From contig NZ_JACZCS010000050.1 of the NCBI RefSeq assembly GCF_014904745.1, forward strand, positions 186,001 to 250,000: a DNA stretch of 64,000 bases, written 5' to 3'. The translations under genes and the position numbers were made by a program. The notes beneath the pieces are model-generated. The model made no database searches, was not told the origin of the DNA, and saw nothing but the letters and a program-made list of their open reading frames with translations. Within the stretch, counting starts at the first letter, position 1. Each line of letters begins with the position of its first letter. Source of the stretch: Oricola nitratireducens (GTDB taxonomy: Bacteria; Pseudomonadota; Alphaproteobacteria; Rhizobiales; Rhizobiaceae). Of this stretch, positions 33,029 to 41,383 are shown one piece after another.

Positions 33029-34780
33029 ATGTCTAGAAGAAATCACAACCAGGCCCAGCTCGAAGCTCAGGGCCAGGGACAACTCGAAGCTCAGGGTCAG
33101 GGGCAGCTTGAAGCCCAAGGCCAGGGTCAGGGCCAACTCCAGGCTTCGCTCCAGGGTCAAGGCCAGGGTCAAGAGCAATCGCAGAGCAGCGAAAGCGTGA
33201 ACCTGAATGGCAATGGCAATGGCAACGGGAACCTGAATGGCAATGGCAACGGGAACCTGAATGGCAACGGAAACGGGAACCTGAATGGCAACGGAAACGG
33301 CAATCTGAACGGCAACGGCAACGGCAACCTGAACGGTAATGCCAATTTCAATGCCAACTGGAATTCGTCCGACTCGACGTCCAATAGCGATTCGACGTCC
33401 AGCAGCGCCAGCACCTCGGCAAGCGCAGCAGCCGCGACGGCCAACGTCAACGTCAACATGGAAGGCTATATTCCGACCGATGACGACTTCGCCGACATAG
33501 ACCTGTCCGGCGGCGCGCATGTCGATCAACTGCTCGTCAATCGCGACGGCGAGATCAACTACAATCCCGGTGACGACGTCTCGATCGAGGATGTCCTCAA
33601 CGATGCGCTCAACGGCGCCGGCAACGACAGCGGGATCGTTTTCAGTCAGAACAACCATCTGGTCGACAATGACACTCTGAGCAATCCGAGCGTTTCGAAT
33701 AATGGCGGAACGTTCACCCAGAACGGTGACGCAACCGGCGGCAACGCGACAGCCGACGAAGGCATCAAGGCCGAAGGCGCAAGCGGCGGCGATGCCGATG
33801 CCAATGGCGGCAGCGGCGATTATGGCGGCTCCGCATCAGGCGGCTTTGCCGGCGCACTGGGCGGCATCGGCGGTTCGGCCTTTGGTGGCGGAGCAACCGG
33901 CGGCGCCGGTGCGGCTGGTGGAACCGGCACGGGTGTCGGCGTCGGCCTCGGCGGACTGGCGGCCGGTGTCGGCCTCGGCGGCGCCGGCGATAACGGCGGT
34001 GCAGGCGGTAGCGGCGGTAGCGGCGGTGCAGGCGGCCAGGCGAATGGCGGCACGGGTGGCACGGCGAACCCCGGAGACGGTGGCAGTAACAGCAATTCGG
34101 GCGATGGCGGAGCTGGCGGCTACGCCGATCCGGACGCGACCTCCACTGCAAACGCAGCTGTTCCCCCTGGCGGTCCCGGCTTCGCTGCAGCCGCTTCGGG
34201 CGCGATTGCCGGTAAGGCAAACGCCGGCGATGGCGGCGATGGCGGCAATGGCGGTGACTCCGGCGATGGCGGAAATGCGACCGGCGGACTCGGCGGTGGC
34301 GGCACCGCCGGCCTTGGCGGCCTTGGCGGCCTCGGTGGCGCAGGCGGCTCCGCAGATGGCGGCAATGGCGACGGCTGGGCCAGCGCGAATGACGGCACCG
34401 GCACGGGCACCGGCAGAGCCGACGGCGGCGCCGGCGGTGACGGCGGCGGCGCCTTCGGTGGTGTCGCATGGGCCGGCGACGGCCTTGGCGGCATGGCAAG
34501 CGTTGGCGCGGCGAATGGCGGCGACGGCGGCGACGGCGGCAACGGCGGCACGGCAACGGCCGGCGCCGGCGGTGACGCCGGCATGTGGGGATCGCACAAT
34601 ACGGCGGACACCTACATCAACGGTCTGTCTGAAGCATCCGCCGACGCGATCCTGGATACCACCGCGTTCAACCAGAGCATCGTGATGGGCGCCAACATCC
34701 TCGGCAACACGGTCGACATGACCGTCGTCGGCGGTGACTTCCACGATTCGATCATCGGCGGTGACGATTCTTCGTCATAA
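33029..34780 (+). CDS. Low-complexity Gln/Asn/Gly repeat protein, putative type I secretion substrate
   Basis: 583 residues with no signal peptide. Parts in order: residues 8-50 are QGQGQLEA-type repeats; 58-104 are six NLNGNGNG units; 113-138 are a Ser/Thr/Ala linker; about 140-235 is a non-repetitive acidic part with VFSQNNHLVDNDTL; about 235-520 is glycine-rich (GGDGGNGG, GGLGGLGG); the last 60 residues are non-repetitive, with VVGGDFHDSIIGGDD. Cysteine is absent. It is first in a cassette with a companion protein, an ABC exporter and an HlyD adaptor, which supports leaderless export. It is not a canonical RTX protein. I recall similar rhizobial proteins being labelled fibrinogen-binding protein, without evidence. 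A role as adhesin or matrix filament is inferred. Confidence 0.85.
   Translation: MSRRNHNQAQLEAQGQGQLEAQGQGQLEAQGQGQGQLQASLQGQGQGQEQSQSSESVNLNGNGNGNGNLNGNGNGNLNGNGNGNLNGNGNGNLNGNGNGNLNGNANFNANWNSSDSTSNSDSTSSSASTSASAAAATANVNVNMEGYIPTDDDFADIDLSGGAHVDQLLVNRDGEINYNPGDDVSIEDVLNDALNGAGNDSGIVFSQNNHLVDNDTLSNPSVSNNGGTFTQNGDATGGNATADEGIKAEGASGGDADANGGSGDYGGSASGGFAGALGGIGGSAFGGGATGGAGAAGGTGTGVGVGLGGLAAGVGLGGAGDNGGAGGSGGSGGAGGQANGGTGGTANPGDGGSNSNSGDGGAGGYADPDATSTANAAVPPGGPGFAAAASGAIAGKANAGDGGDGGNGGDSGDGGNATGGLGGGGTAGLGGLGGLGGAGGSADGGNGDGWASANDGTGTGTGRADGGAGGDGGGAFGGVAWAGDGLGGMASVGAANGGDGGDGGNGGTATAGAGGDAGMWGSHNTADTYINGLSEASADAILDTTAFNQSIVMGANILGNTVDMTVVGGDFHDSIIGGDDSSS
33053..33180 (+). repeat. Coding repeats QGQGQLEA
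   Basis: Three near-identical 24-base copies encode QLEAQGQG, followed by irregular QGQG repeats. They sit next to the NLNGNGNG array and share its eight-residue period. Confidence 0.85.
33200..33340 (+). repeat. Tandem 24-bp coding repeats (NLNGNGNG)
   Basis: Six consecutive copies of a 24-base unit (the first is 30 bases) encode NLNGNGNG. Copies differ only at silent third positions (AAT/AAC, GGC/GGG/GGA). Such an array can gain or lose units in frame by slippage, so strains may differ in length. Confidence 0.9.
33733..34590 (+). repeat. Glycine-rich coding repeat region
   Basis: Short GGX and GGXGGX units rich in Gly, Ala, Asp and Asn run for about 285 codons. The pattern looks like RTX at first sight, but lacks the regular aliphatic-x-Asp positions of GGxGxDxUx nonapeptides. 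Confidence 0.85.
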
Positions 34781-34788
34781 TCGACTGC

Positions 34789-34845
34789 GGGACCGGGAAA
34801 CCGGTCCCCTCCCATACCGGACCGCGCGGGCAAGCCGCGCGGTCC
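34789..34845 (+). promoter_or_regulatory. Two tandem hairpins between the repeat protein and companion genes
   Basis: Hairpin 1 is GGGACCGG-GAAA-CCGGTCCC (8-bp stem, GNRA tetraloop, 34789-34808). Hairpin 2 has arms GGACCGCGCGG and CCGCGCGGTCC (11-bp stem, five-base loop, 34819-34845). No T run follows either, so they are more likely mRNA-stabilising or processing structures than a full terminator. They could raise the level of the first gene relative to the export genes. Confidence 0.65.
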
Positions 34846-34902
34846 CAATAACGATAATACCAGGTGCCGTGCAGCGGGACGTAACGACACCGAAACGAGG
34901 AC

Positions 34903-36885
34903 ATGAACGTGTCACTTGATCCGATTACCGAAGCCATCGCGCACTTCATCGGCTTTTTCGAACTGGCAGTGGAGGAAGCACGCGGACGGCTCGACTATGA
35001 CGAGTTTCGCGCTCTCAAGGCGAAGCAGATGGACGGTGCCGAAATCATCGCCGTCGGCAATTTCGTCAACACGCCTTATCAGCTTCTGGATGTCCAACCG
35101 GACCTCCATTACCAGCCCTTCGACCAATCCGTTGTCCCGCTCTGGGCGCGCAGCCACGTAGACGGCCATTATCTTCCGCCTGCCACTGCCGGCGCCGATA
35201 CGCCACACCCGAATACGCTGCCGGGACTTGGCGGTTTCCTGCTTTCGCTCGGCACGCGTTTCGAATTCACGGTGACACCGCCCGGTTCGATCGCCGTCGT
35301 CGCACAGCAGGTCAATCATGTATACGACAACGACTACCTGAACATGACCGACGCCAAGGTCGATACGATGTCCAGCGACTATCTGGACGCCGGACTCGGC
35401 GTGCTGGCGGCCGAAGCATCGGATATCGATCCCATCGGTGCCTTGACGCAGCCGGATTCGGAGATCGCCATTGCCGACCTGGTCGAGGAAGTGGCGCGGA
35501 TCGTCCGAAGCGACCAGGAAGAAGGGCCGTCCGAGGCGCAAATCCATGTCGCGGCGGGCGCCGACGCCGACGGCATTCATTCCAACGGCGTTCGCGTGGA
35601 CGAGGCCCCTCTCCTTTCCGACTACCTGCCGGAAAACGAGGAACCGGAGGAACCTCAGCCGGTATCCGTTGTCCACGGCGAAGGCCACATCGAGATGCAT
35701 GGCGACGTGACGCTCGATGCGGGCTCCAACCTGCTCGTCAACGAGGCGTTCATCGGCAGCAACTGGATCGTCGCACCCGTCTTCGCTGTCGCGGGCGATA
35801 CGGTCCACGTCAATATCGTCAGCCAGGTCAATGTCTGGTCCGACGCCGATACAATCGGAAGCGAATTTTCCGGTTGGCTGGCGCCGGACGCCGCGGCGAC
35901 CCGGGCGTTCAACATCGCATCCGTCACGCTTGATCCGGCGCCGCCGGCCGATGCGGACGCCGAGCCGGCGCTCTCCGGGCTGCCGGAGCAATGGCATGTG
36001 ACGCGGCTCGACGGAAATCTCGTGCTGTTGAACTGGATCGAGCAACTCAGCTTCATGACGGATCACGACACGGCGATCCTGACGCATGCGGGCTCGCAGT
36101 CGCTGCTACAGACCGGCGGAAATACGACAATCAATTCCTTTTCACTGGGCGAGTTCGGCAACTACTACGATCTCGTCGTCGTCGGCGGCAGCTACCATTA
36201 CGCCAATGTCATAGAACAGAAGAACATCCTGCTGGACGACGACTTCGTTTGGTCGCAGGGTGACTTCGCCACTTCCGGCCACGCGAGCCTGTCGACAAGC
36301 GACAACCTGCTCTGGAACCAGGCCAATATCCATGCCGCGGGCCAGATGCAGTTCGAGTCGATGCCCGACCACTATCTCGAGGCAATGCAAAGCCTCGCGA
36401 GCGGCAGCGACGACCTGAATGCGGGAGTTCTCGGCGACGCGGCGTTTGCCGGTTTCGACTCCCTCAGCGTTCTCTATATCTCCGGCAGCATTCTGAGCCT
36501 GAAATACATCTCGCAGACCAACATTCTCGGCGACAGCGACCAGATCGCCATGTTCGGCGAGGAACAGGACGGCGTTCCGACGGACTGGACGATCAGCACC
36601 GGCTCGAACGACCTTCTCAATATCGCGTCCATCGCCGAGGGGGGCGTCGACTCGACCGTCTATACGGGTGGCGAGATATATTCCGACGCCCTGCTCTACC
36701 AGGCCGAATTGATCTCCAACGACCCGTTCGGCGAAATCGGGGCTCCGTCGGATTTGGCAAGCGAGGCGGTCTTGTTTCTTGCCGACGACATGCTCGACCC
36801 CGATTGCGACCACGACAACGCCGACGCCGGCACGCATGCGCCTGACACGGTGCATGTGGATGTCATGCAAACCATGCTTGCCTGA
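34903..36885 (+). CDS. Type I secretion-associated companion protein with repeated IxQxNxxxDxD motif
   Basis: 660 residues, acidic, no signal peptide, no transmembrane helix and one cysteine near the C-terminus. A degenerate unit of about 20 residues recurs: PGSIAVVAQQVNHVYDNDYL (127-146), then near residues 297, 370, 428 and 527, for example NIVSQVNVWSDAD and KYISQTNILGDSD. A weaker copy lies near 588. The pattern is Gly-x-hydrophobic, then (I/V)-x-Q-x-N, then D-x-D. It lies between the repeat protein and the ABC exporter genes, with GAGG before the ATG. It may be a second substrate, or a chaperone or capping partner. I recall such proteins being annotated only as type I secretion protein. 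Confidence 0.82.
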   Translation: MNVSLDPITEAIAHFIGFFELAVEEARGRLDYDEFRALKAKQMDGAEIIAVGNFVNTPYQLLDVQPDLHYQPFDQSVVPLWARSHVDGHYLPPATAGADTPHPNTLPGLGGFLLSLGTRFEFTVTPPGSIAVVAQQVNHVYDNDYLNMTDAKVDTMSSDYLDAGLGVLAAEASDIDPIGALTQPDSEIAIADLVEEVARIVRSDQEEGPSEAQIHVAAGADADGIHSNGVRVDEAPLLSDYLPENEEPEEPQPVSVVHGEGHIEMHGDVTLDAGSNLLVNEAFIGSNWIVAPVFAVAGDTVHVNIVSQVNVWSDADTIGSEFSGWLAPDAAATRAFNIASVTLDPAPPADADAEPALSGLPEQWHVTRLDGNLVLLNWIEQLSFMTDHDTAILTHAGSQSLLQTGGNTTINSFSLGEFGNYYDLVVVGGSYHYANVIEQKNILLDDDFVWSQGDFATSGHASLSTSDNLLWNQANIHAAGQMQFESMPDHYLEAMQSLASGSDDLNAGVLGDAAFAGFDSLSVLYISGSILSLKYISQTNILGDSDQIAMFGEEQDGVPTDWTISTGSNDLLNIASIAEGGVDSTVYTGGEIYSDALLYQAELISNDPFGEIGAPSDLASEAVLFLADDMLDPDCDHDNADAGTHAPDTVHVDVMQTMLA

Positions 36886-36896
36886 GGGGTGCGGGA

Positions 36897-39320
36897 ATGA
36901 ACGACATCCGTAACTTCCTGAACCGCTCATACGCCCCCTTGAGGGCCGACGAAAAGCCCGTCGCCGATCCGGATGCGCCGCGCGGCGACGCGCTGGACGA
37001 CCTTATCCGCGAGCTCGACGCGTTGACCGCCGGATTGCAGCGCGAAGCAGGCCGGAGGGCATCGGCCACGGAGGTGGAGGAGGCGAATCCGGCCCCGGAC
37101 AGCCCCATCTCCGAGCCAGAGGAAAGCGACGGCGAACAGGAGCCTATCGCGGAGATCGTCGATCCGGATCCGATTTCGGAAATTTCCGACCCCGAGCCGG
37201 CTGTCGAAACACCCGAACAAAAAATGTACCCGGAGCCTGGCGAGCAGAAACCCGCCGCGGATCCTGCCGGCTGGTCCCCGCGTCAAAACAACGGCGTGCC
37301 GCGACAGGAATTCGTACAAGTTCCGAGCACGGGACGGCTCGATCAGGCCACACCTCAACCGGCGGACATGCGCGCCGCGGATGCTCCTGAGCCCGAGGAA
37401 ATGCGCGCTGCGGATACGCCGCAGCCGGAGGAAATGCGTGTCGCCGAACCGCCGACAAGCGCACCGATCAGCGCGCGCACGATAGACGCCGACAAGGGGC
37501 CCGTGAAAACGCGCGAAGCGGAAGCCGGAGCCGGTGGCCCGGCCGACGGCGGGCGTTCGGGATCCGGCAGTGGCGGTGGTGGCGGCCACTTCCACAAGCG
37601 GCTCGGCCCGGTCGATTTTTCGCGCAGCCTGAAGGCAGGAGTGAAGGCGGTCCGCTACAACCTGACCGTGGTCATGTTCTTCACACTCGCGACGAACATC
37701 CTCGTCCTGGCGATCCCGCTTTATCTCTTCCAGATCTCCGACCGTGTCTTCACCAGCCGCTCGACCGACACGCTCATCATGCTGACCGTCGTTATCGTCG
37801 GCGCGGTGATCCTCCAGGTCATCTTCGACGCGATCAGGCGCTTCATATTGATGCGCACCGCCGTCGAGGTGGCTGCGCAGCTGGGCTCTCCGATTCTCAG
37901 CGCGGCGGCACGCGCCGCATTGCACAGCAACGGACGCGAATACCAGATACTCGGCGATCTGCAGCAATTGCGGTCATTCCTCGTCTCGGCGACGCTGCTT
38001 TCCTTTCTCGACGGACCGTTCACGCCCATTTTCATCGCCGCCATCTTCCTTATCCACACGGATCTGGGGCTGATCGTCGTCACCACCGCGTTGGCGCTTC
38101 TGATCATCGCTTTGTTCAACCAGCGGGCGACATCGGCTCCGTTCGCCGAAGCGACCCAATACCAGAGCAAGGCGAACCTGCATCTCGATTCCATGTCGCG
38201 CAATTCGCAGATCATCAACGCGCTCGCAATGATACCGGAAGCCGTCAGCATATGGGGCCGCGACACGGCGTCCTCGTTGCGTGCGCAGGTTCACGCACAG
38301 GACCGCAACATCATTTCCGCGTCGATCTCGCGCGGCGTTCGCCTGTTGACGCAGATCGCCTTGCTGGGCTGGGGGGCCAATCTCGCGCTTCACGGAGAGA
38401 TCACCGGCGGCATGGTGATTGCAGGGTCGATCGTCGCCGGCCGGGCGCTCGCGCCGATCGAGGGCGTCATCGAAGGCTGGAACCAGTTCCTGCTGTCGCG
38501 CTCGGCCTATGGCCGCATCGCCCAGTTGTTGACCGCGTCGCCGCTGAATTTCGAACGCCTGCGCTTGCCTAAACCGGAGGGCCGCCTCGATGTCGAACGG
38601 CTTCTTTACGTCCCGCAGGGCACGAAACGCGTCGTGCTCAACAGCATCAGTTTCGCGCTGCAGCCCGGCGACTCGCTTGCCATCATCGGGGATTCCGGCG
38701 CCGGCAAGACGACGCTCGGCAAGATGCTGGTCGGATCGGTCCTGCCGACTTCGGGCAGCGTACGCCTCGACCTGATGGATTTGCGCAACTGGGACCAGCG
38801 GCAGTTCGGCGAGAATATCGGATACCTGCCGCAGGACGTCCAGCTTTTCCCCGGCACGATCAAGGGCAACATCGCCCGGATGCGCGAGGATGCGACAGAC
38901 GCGCAGATATTCGAGGCTGCGGCGCTGGCCGACGTGCACGAAATGATTTCCTCGCTGCCGCAGGGATACGAAACCATCGTCGCGGCCGACGGCTCGCCAC
39001 TTTCCGGCGGCCAGAAACAGCGCATCGCCCTGGCGCGGGCATTCTTCGGCAATCCGCGCATGGTCGTGCTTGACGAACCGAACTCCAATCTCGACGCCAA
39101 TGGCGACCAGGCGCTGGCACGCGCCCTCGCCCATGCGAAGGCGAACAGGATAACCGTTATCGCGATCACGCAAAAACCGTCGCTGTTGCGGCATGTCGAC
39201 AAGATCCTGCTTCTGACCAACGGGACGGTGTCGATGTTCGGCCGCCGCCAGGACGTGCTTCAGGCGCTCTCCAACATGCAGAATGGCGGGCAGATTGGCC
39301 CCAATGGCCGGCAGGGCTAG
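36897..39320 (+). CDS. Type I secretion ABC transporter (PrtD family) with long N-terminal extension
   Basis: 807 residues against about 570-580 for usual PrtD proteins. Residues 1 to about 235 are acidic, Pro-rich and probably disordered, with the repeat MRAADAPEPEE / MRAADTPQPEE near 158-180 and a GSGSGGGGG linker. The membrane domain follows (six helices, about 260-540), with ILVLAIPLYLFQISDRVF. The ATPase has Walker A GDSGAGKTTLGK, Q-loop YLPQDVQLFPGTI, signature LSGGQKQRIALARA and Walker B MVVLDEPNSNLD. The H-loop reads AITQKPSLL, with Gln759 where His is expected. It exports the two proteins encoded upstream. Confidence 0.92.
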   Translation: MNDIRNFLNRSYAPLRADEKPVADPDAPRGDALDDLIRELDALTAGLQREAGRRASATEVEEANPAPDSPISEPEESDGEQEPIAEIVDPDPISEISDPEPAVETPEQKMYPEPGEQKPAADPAGWSPRQNNGVPRQEFVQVPSTGRLDQATPQPADMRAADAPEPEEMRAADTPQPEEMRVAEPPTSAPISARTIDADKGPVKTREAEAGAGGPADGGRSGSGSGGGGGHFHKRLGPVDFSRSLKAGVKAVRYNLTVVMFFTLATNILVLAIPLYLFQISDRVFTSRSTDTLIMLTVVIVGAVILQVIFDAIRRFILMRTAVEVAAQLGSPILSAAARAALHSNGREYQILGDLQQLRSFLVSATLLSFLDGPFTPIFIAAIFLIHTDLGLIVVTTALALLIIALFNQRATSAPFAEATQYQSKANLHLDSMSRNSQIINALAMIPEAVSIWGRDTASSLRAQVHAQDRNIISASISRGVRLLTQIALLGWGANLALHGEITGGMVIAGSIVAGRALAPIEGVIEGWNQFLLSRSAYGRIAQLLTASPLNFERLRLPKPEGRLDVERLLYVPQGTKRVVLNSISFALQPGDSLAIIGDSGAGKTTLGKMLVGSVLPTSGSVRLDLMDLRNWDQRQFGENIGYLPQDVQLFPGTIKGNIARMREDATDAQIFEAAALADVHEMISSLPQGYETIVAADGSPLSGGQKQRIALARAFFGNPRMVVLDEPNSNLDANGDQALARALAHAKANRITVIAITQKPSLLRHVDKILLLTNGTVSMFGRRQDVLQALSNMQNGGQIGPNGRQG

Positions 39321-39347
39321 GCGGATGGTCCGCACAGGAGCAGGGCA

Positions 39348-40685
39348 ATGAACAGTCTCGCAACCATCGAACACCTGGAATGGTATTCCGACGTTCCGCG
39401 CTCGATCCGCAGACACACGATCATCGGGCTCATTCTCGCCACTGCGACCTTCGGCGGGTTCGGCGCATGGGCGTTTACCGCACCGCTTGCCGCCGCGGTC
39501 GTGGCGCAAGGCAGTTTCGTCGCCACCGGCCAGAACAAGATCATCCAGCACCTGGAAGGCGGGATCATCAAGGAGATACTCGTCAGCGAGGGTGATCACG
39601 TCGACAGCGGGACTCCGATCATCCGGCTGGACGAATCGTCAGCGCAGGCGAACGAGCGTCAGCTCATTCTGCGTCTCGCCCGGCTCGAAGCCATCAATGC
39701 GCGCCTGCTCGCCGAATATAACGGCACGGAGACCGTCGATTATCCGCCCTATCTGGCCGATCAGCGCAGCGATCCGGAAATAGCCGCCATCCTCGACAGC
39801 CAGTTGCTCAGTTTCGAGTCGTCTCGGCGCAAGCTGGAAAGTGACCTTCAACTGCTGCGTTCGAACATGGAGTCACTGGAATTCCGCGCGGAGGGCTACG
39901 AGACCCAGCGGCTGGCCATGGTGCGTCAGTCGGATCTTCTCAAGGAGGAGCTGGCCGGAAAGCTGCAATTGCTGGAGGACGGCTTCATACGCAAAACCGA
40001 GACAAATGCCATCCGGCGGGCCATTGCGGATGCGGAAGGCCAGATCGGACGGCTCGCTTCGGAGGTCTCGGAGACCAAAGCCCAGATCAAGAAGCACCGC
40101 GAACAACTCCTGCAGACCGAGGCGAGCTACCGGCAAGCCGCCGTCGATGAACTGCAGTCCATCGATGCGGAACTTGACGGCGTTCGCGAACAGTCGCGCA
40201 ATGCGCAGAATGTGTTGAAGCGGGTCACCATCAACGCCCCGGTATCGGGGACCGTCGTGCGCATGCATTACCATACGCCGGGCGGCGTGATCGAAAGCGG
40301 CAAGAGCATTGCCGAGATCCTGCCGACCGACGTGCCGCTGATCATCGAGACGCAGATACCGCGCACCGATATCGACAGCGTGCGGGTTGGCCAGGCGGCC
40401 ACCATCCGGCTGACCGCGCTGAACAGGCGCACGACACCGGTGCTCAACGGCAAGGTCTTCTACGTTTCCGCGGACTCGCTACGCGACGCCAACCCGATGC
40501 AGCAGCGCGAGGTCTATATCGCCCGTGTGAGCCTTTCCGCGAATGAGATCCAGCGGGTGCCCGGCTTCAGCCCCACGCCGGGCATGCCGGCGGAAATCAT
40601 GATCCAGACGGCAAAACGAACCTTCTTCGAATATCTGTCGAAGCCGATCGTCGACAGCATGCAGCGTGCCTTCAGGGAGCGGTAG
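39348..40685 (+). CDS. HlyD/PrtE family periplasmic adaptor of type I secretion
   Basis: 445 residues behind GGAG. A short cytosolic N-terminus and one membrane helix (about residues 26-48) precede the adaptor. The lipoyl half-motif is IIQHLEGGIIKEILVSEGDHV, trimmed to its core HLEGGIIKEILVSEGDHV. A long coiled coil follows at about residues 100-285. The second lipoyl half INAPVSGTVVRMHYHTPGGV and the beta-barrel end the protein. It connects the ABC exporter with an outer-membrane TolC-type channel, which is not encoded in this window. Last gene of the cassette. Confidence 0.93.
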   Translation: MNSLATIEHLEWYSDVPRSIRRHTIIGLILATATFGGFGAWAFTAPLAAAVVAQGSFVATGQNKIIQHLEGGIIKEILVSEGDHVDSGTPIIRLDESSAQANERQLILRLARLEAINARLLAEYNGTETVDYPPYLADQRSDPEIAAILDSQLLSFESSRRKLESDLQLLRSNMESLEFRAEGYETQRLAMVRQSDLLKEELAGKLQLLEDGFIRKTETNAIRRAIADAEGQIGRLASEVSETKAQIKKHREQLLQTEASYRQAAVDELQSIDAELDGVREQSRNAQNVLKRVTINAPVSGTVVRMHYHTPGGVIESGKSIAEILPTDVPLIIETQIPRTDIDSVRVGQAATIRLTALNRRTTPVLNGKVFYVSADSLRDANPMQQREVYIARVSLSANEIQRVPGFSPTPGMPAEIMIQTAKRTFFEYLSKPIVDSMQRAFRER

Positions 40686-40754
40686 GACTAACCCAGATCA
40701 GCGTCCGGGTCTTGGCGGAGACGTCGCGCTCCGGGAGACGGGCAAATGGCTGGA

Positions 40755-40831
40755 TGGCGACCCCGGCAGGATTCGAACCTGCGACCATCGGCTTAGAAGG
40801 CCGGTGCTCTATCCAGCTGAGCTACGGGGCC
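40755..40831 (-). tRNA. tRNA-Arg (anticodon TCT)
   Basis: 77 bases including an encoded CCA. Acceptor GGCCCCG pairs with CGGGGTC (one G-T). The D arm is AGCTCAGCTGGATAGAGC, the anticodon loop CTTCTAA gives TCT, and the T arm is GGTTCGAATCC. It reads AGA codons. It stands between the secretion cassette and the NDUFS4-like gene; no integrase or att duplication is seen beside it. Confidence 0.95.
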
Positions 40832-40890
40832 GGACCTGAACTTCATGTCGCCGGGCGGCGGCGCGGTCAAGCGTAACGTCAAATCCGCGA

Positions 40891-41217
40891 TCAGTGGGTC
40901 CAGGGCGTCTTGCGGTCGTATTTGAAATTGTCGGAATAGGAGACGGCCCGGCGCTTCGGCTGATTCGGTTCGTCGAGGTGATAGGCGATACCGTGTTTTT
41001 CGGCATAGGCGACGGCCTCGTCGCGGGTCGCGAATTTCAGCCGCACCTGCGCCAGCGGATCGCTTGACGACGTATATCCCATCAACGGCTCGACGGTGCG
41101 CGCAGAGGCGCGGTCGAATTCGAGAACCCAGATGCCGGTCTTTGCCTTCCCAGACTGCATGGCGGTCTTGGAGGGGCTGTAAATGCGGGCTGACACGGGC
41201 GCATTCTCCTTTGACAT
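40891..41217 (-). CDS. ETC complex I subunit, NDUFS4-like
   Basis: 108 residues from ATG 41217 (41220 is also an ATG). The NDUS4 domain is clear: ARIYSPSKTAMQSG, TGIWVLEFDRASARTVEPLM, MGYTSSSDPLAQVRLKF, FATRDEAVAYAEKHGI and the end NFKYDRKTPWTH. It is the bacterial counterpart of the accessory 18-kDa complex I subunit, acting on the cytosolic arm of the inner-membrane enzyme. It is flanked by two tRNA genes on the same strand. Confidence 0.93.
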   Translation of the reverse strand: MSKENAPVSARIYSPSKTAMQSGKAKTGIWVLEFDRASARTVEPLMGYTSSSDPLAQVRLKFATRDEAVAYAEKHGIAYHLDEPNQPKRRAVSYSDNFKYDRKTPWTH

Positions 41218-41241
41218 CATTGTAACGCGTGGTCACCGAAT

Positions 41242-41318
<77 letters not shown>

Positions 41319-41383
41319 AACTCCGACGGCGACAATCGCGGAAGCCGTCGCATACAACGGCTTACCCGCAACGGCAACCATCT

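Noticed and set aside
33200-33340. CRISPR-like tandem repeats
   Set aside because: The units are contiguous coding 24-mers with no spacers, no leader and no cas genes.
33733-34590. Canonical RTX calcium-binding repeats
   Set aside because: GGxGG units are frequent, but the aliphatic-x-Asp positions and nine-residue period of GGxGxDxUx are missing.
33702-34744. Long overlapping frames on both strands within the glycine-rich region
   Set aside because: GGC-rich repeats give long open frames of Ala, Arg or Pro on every frame. Only the frame starting at 33029 has a ribosome-binding site and a non-repetitive N- and C-terminus.
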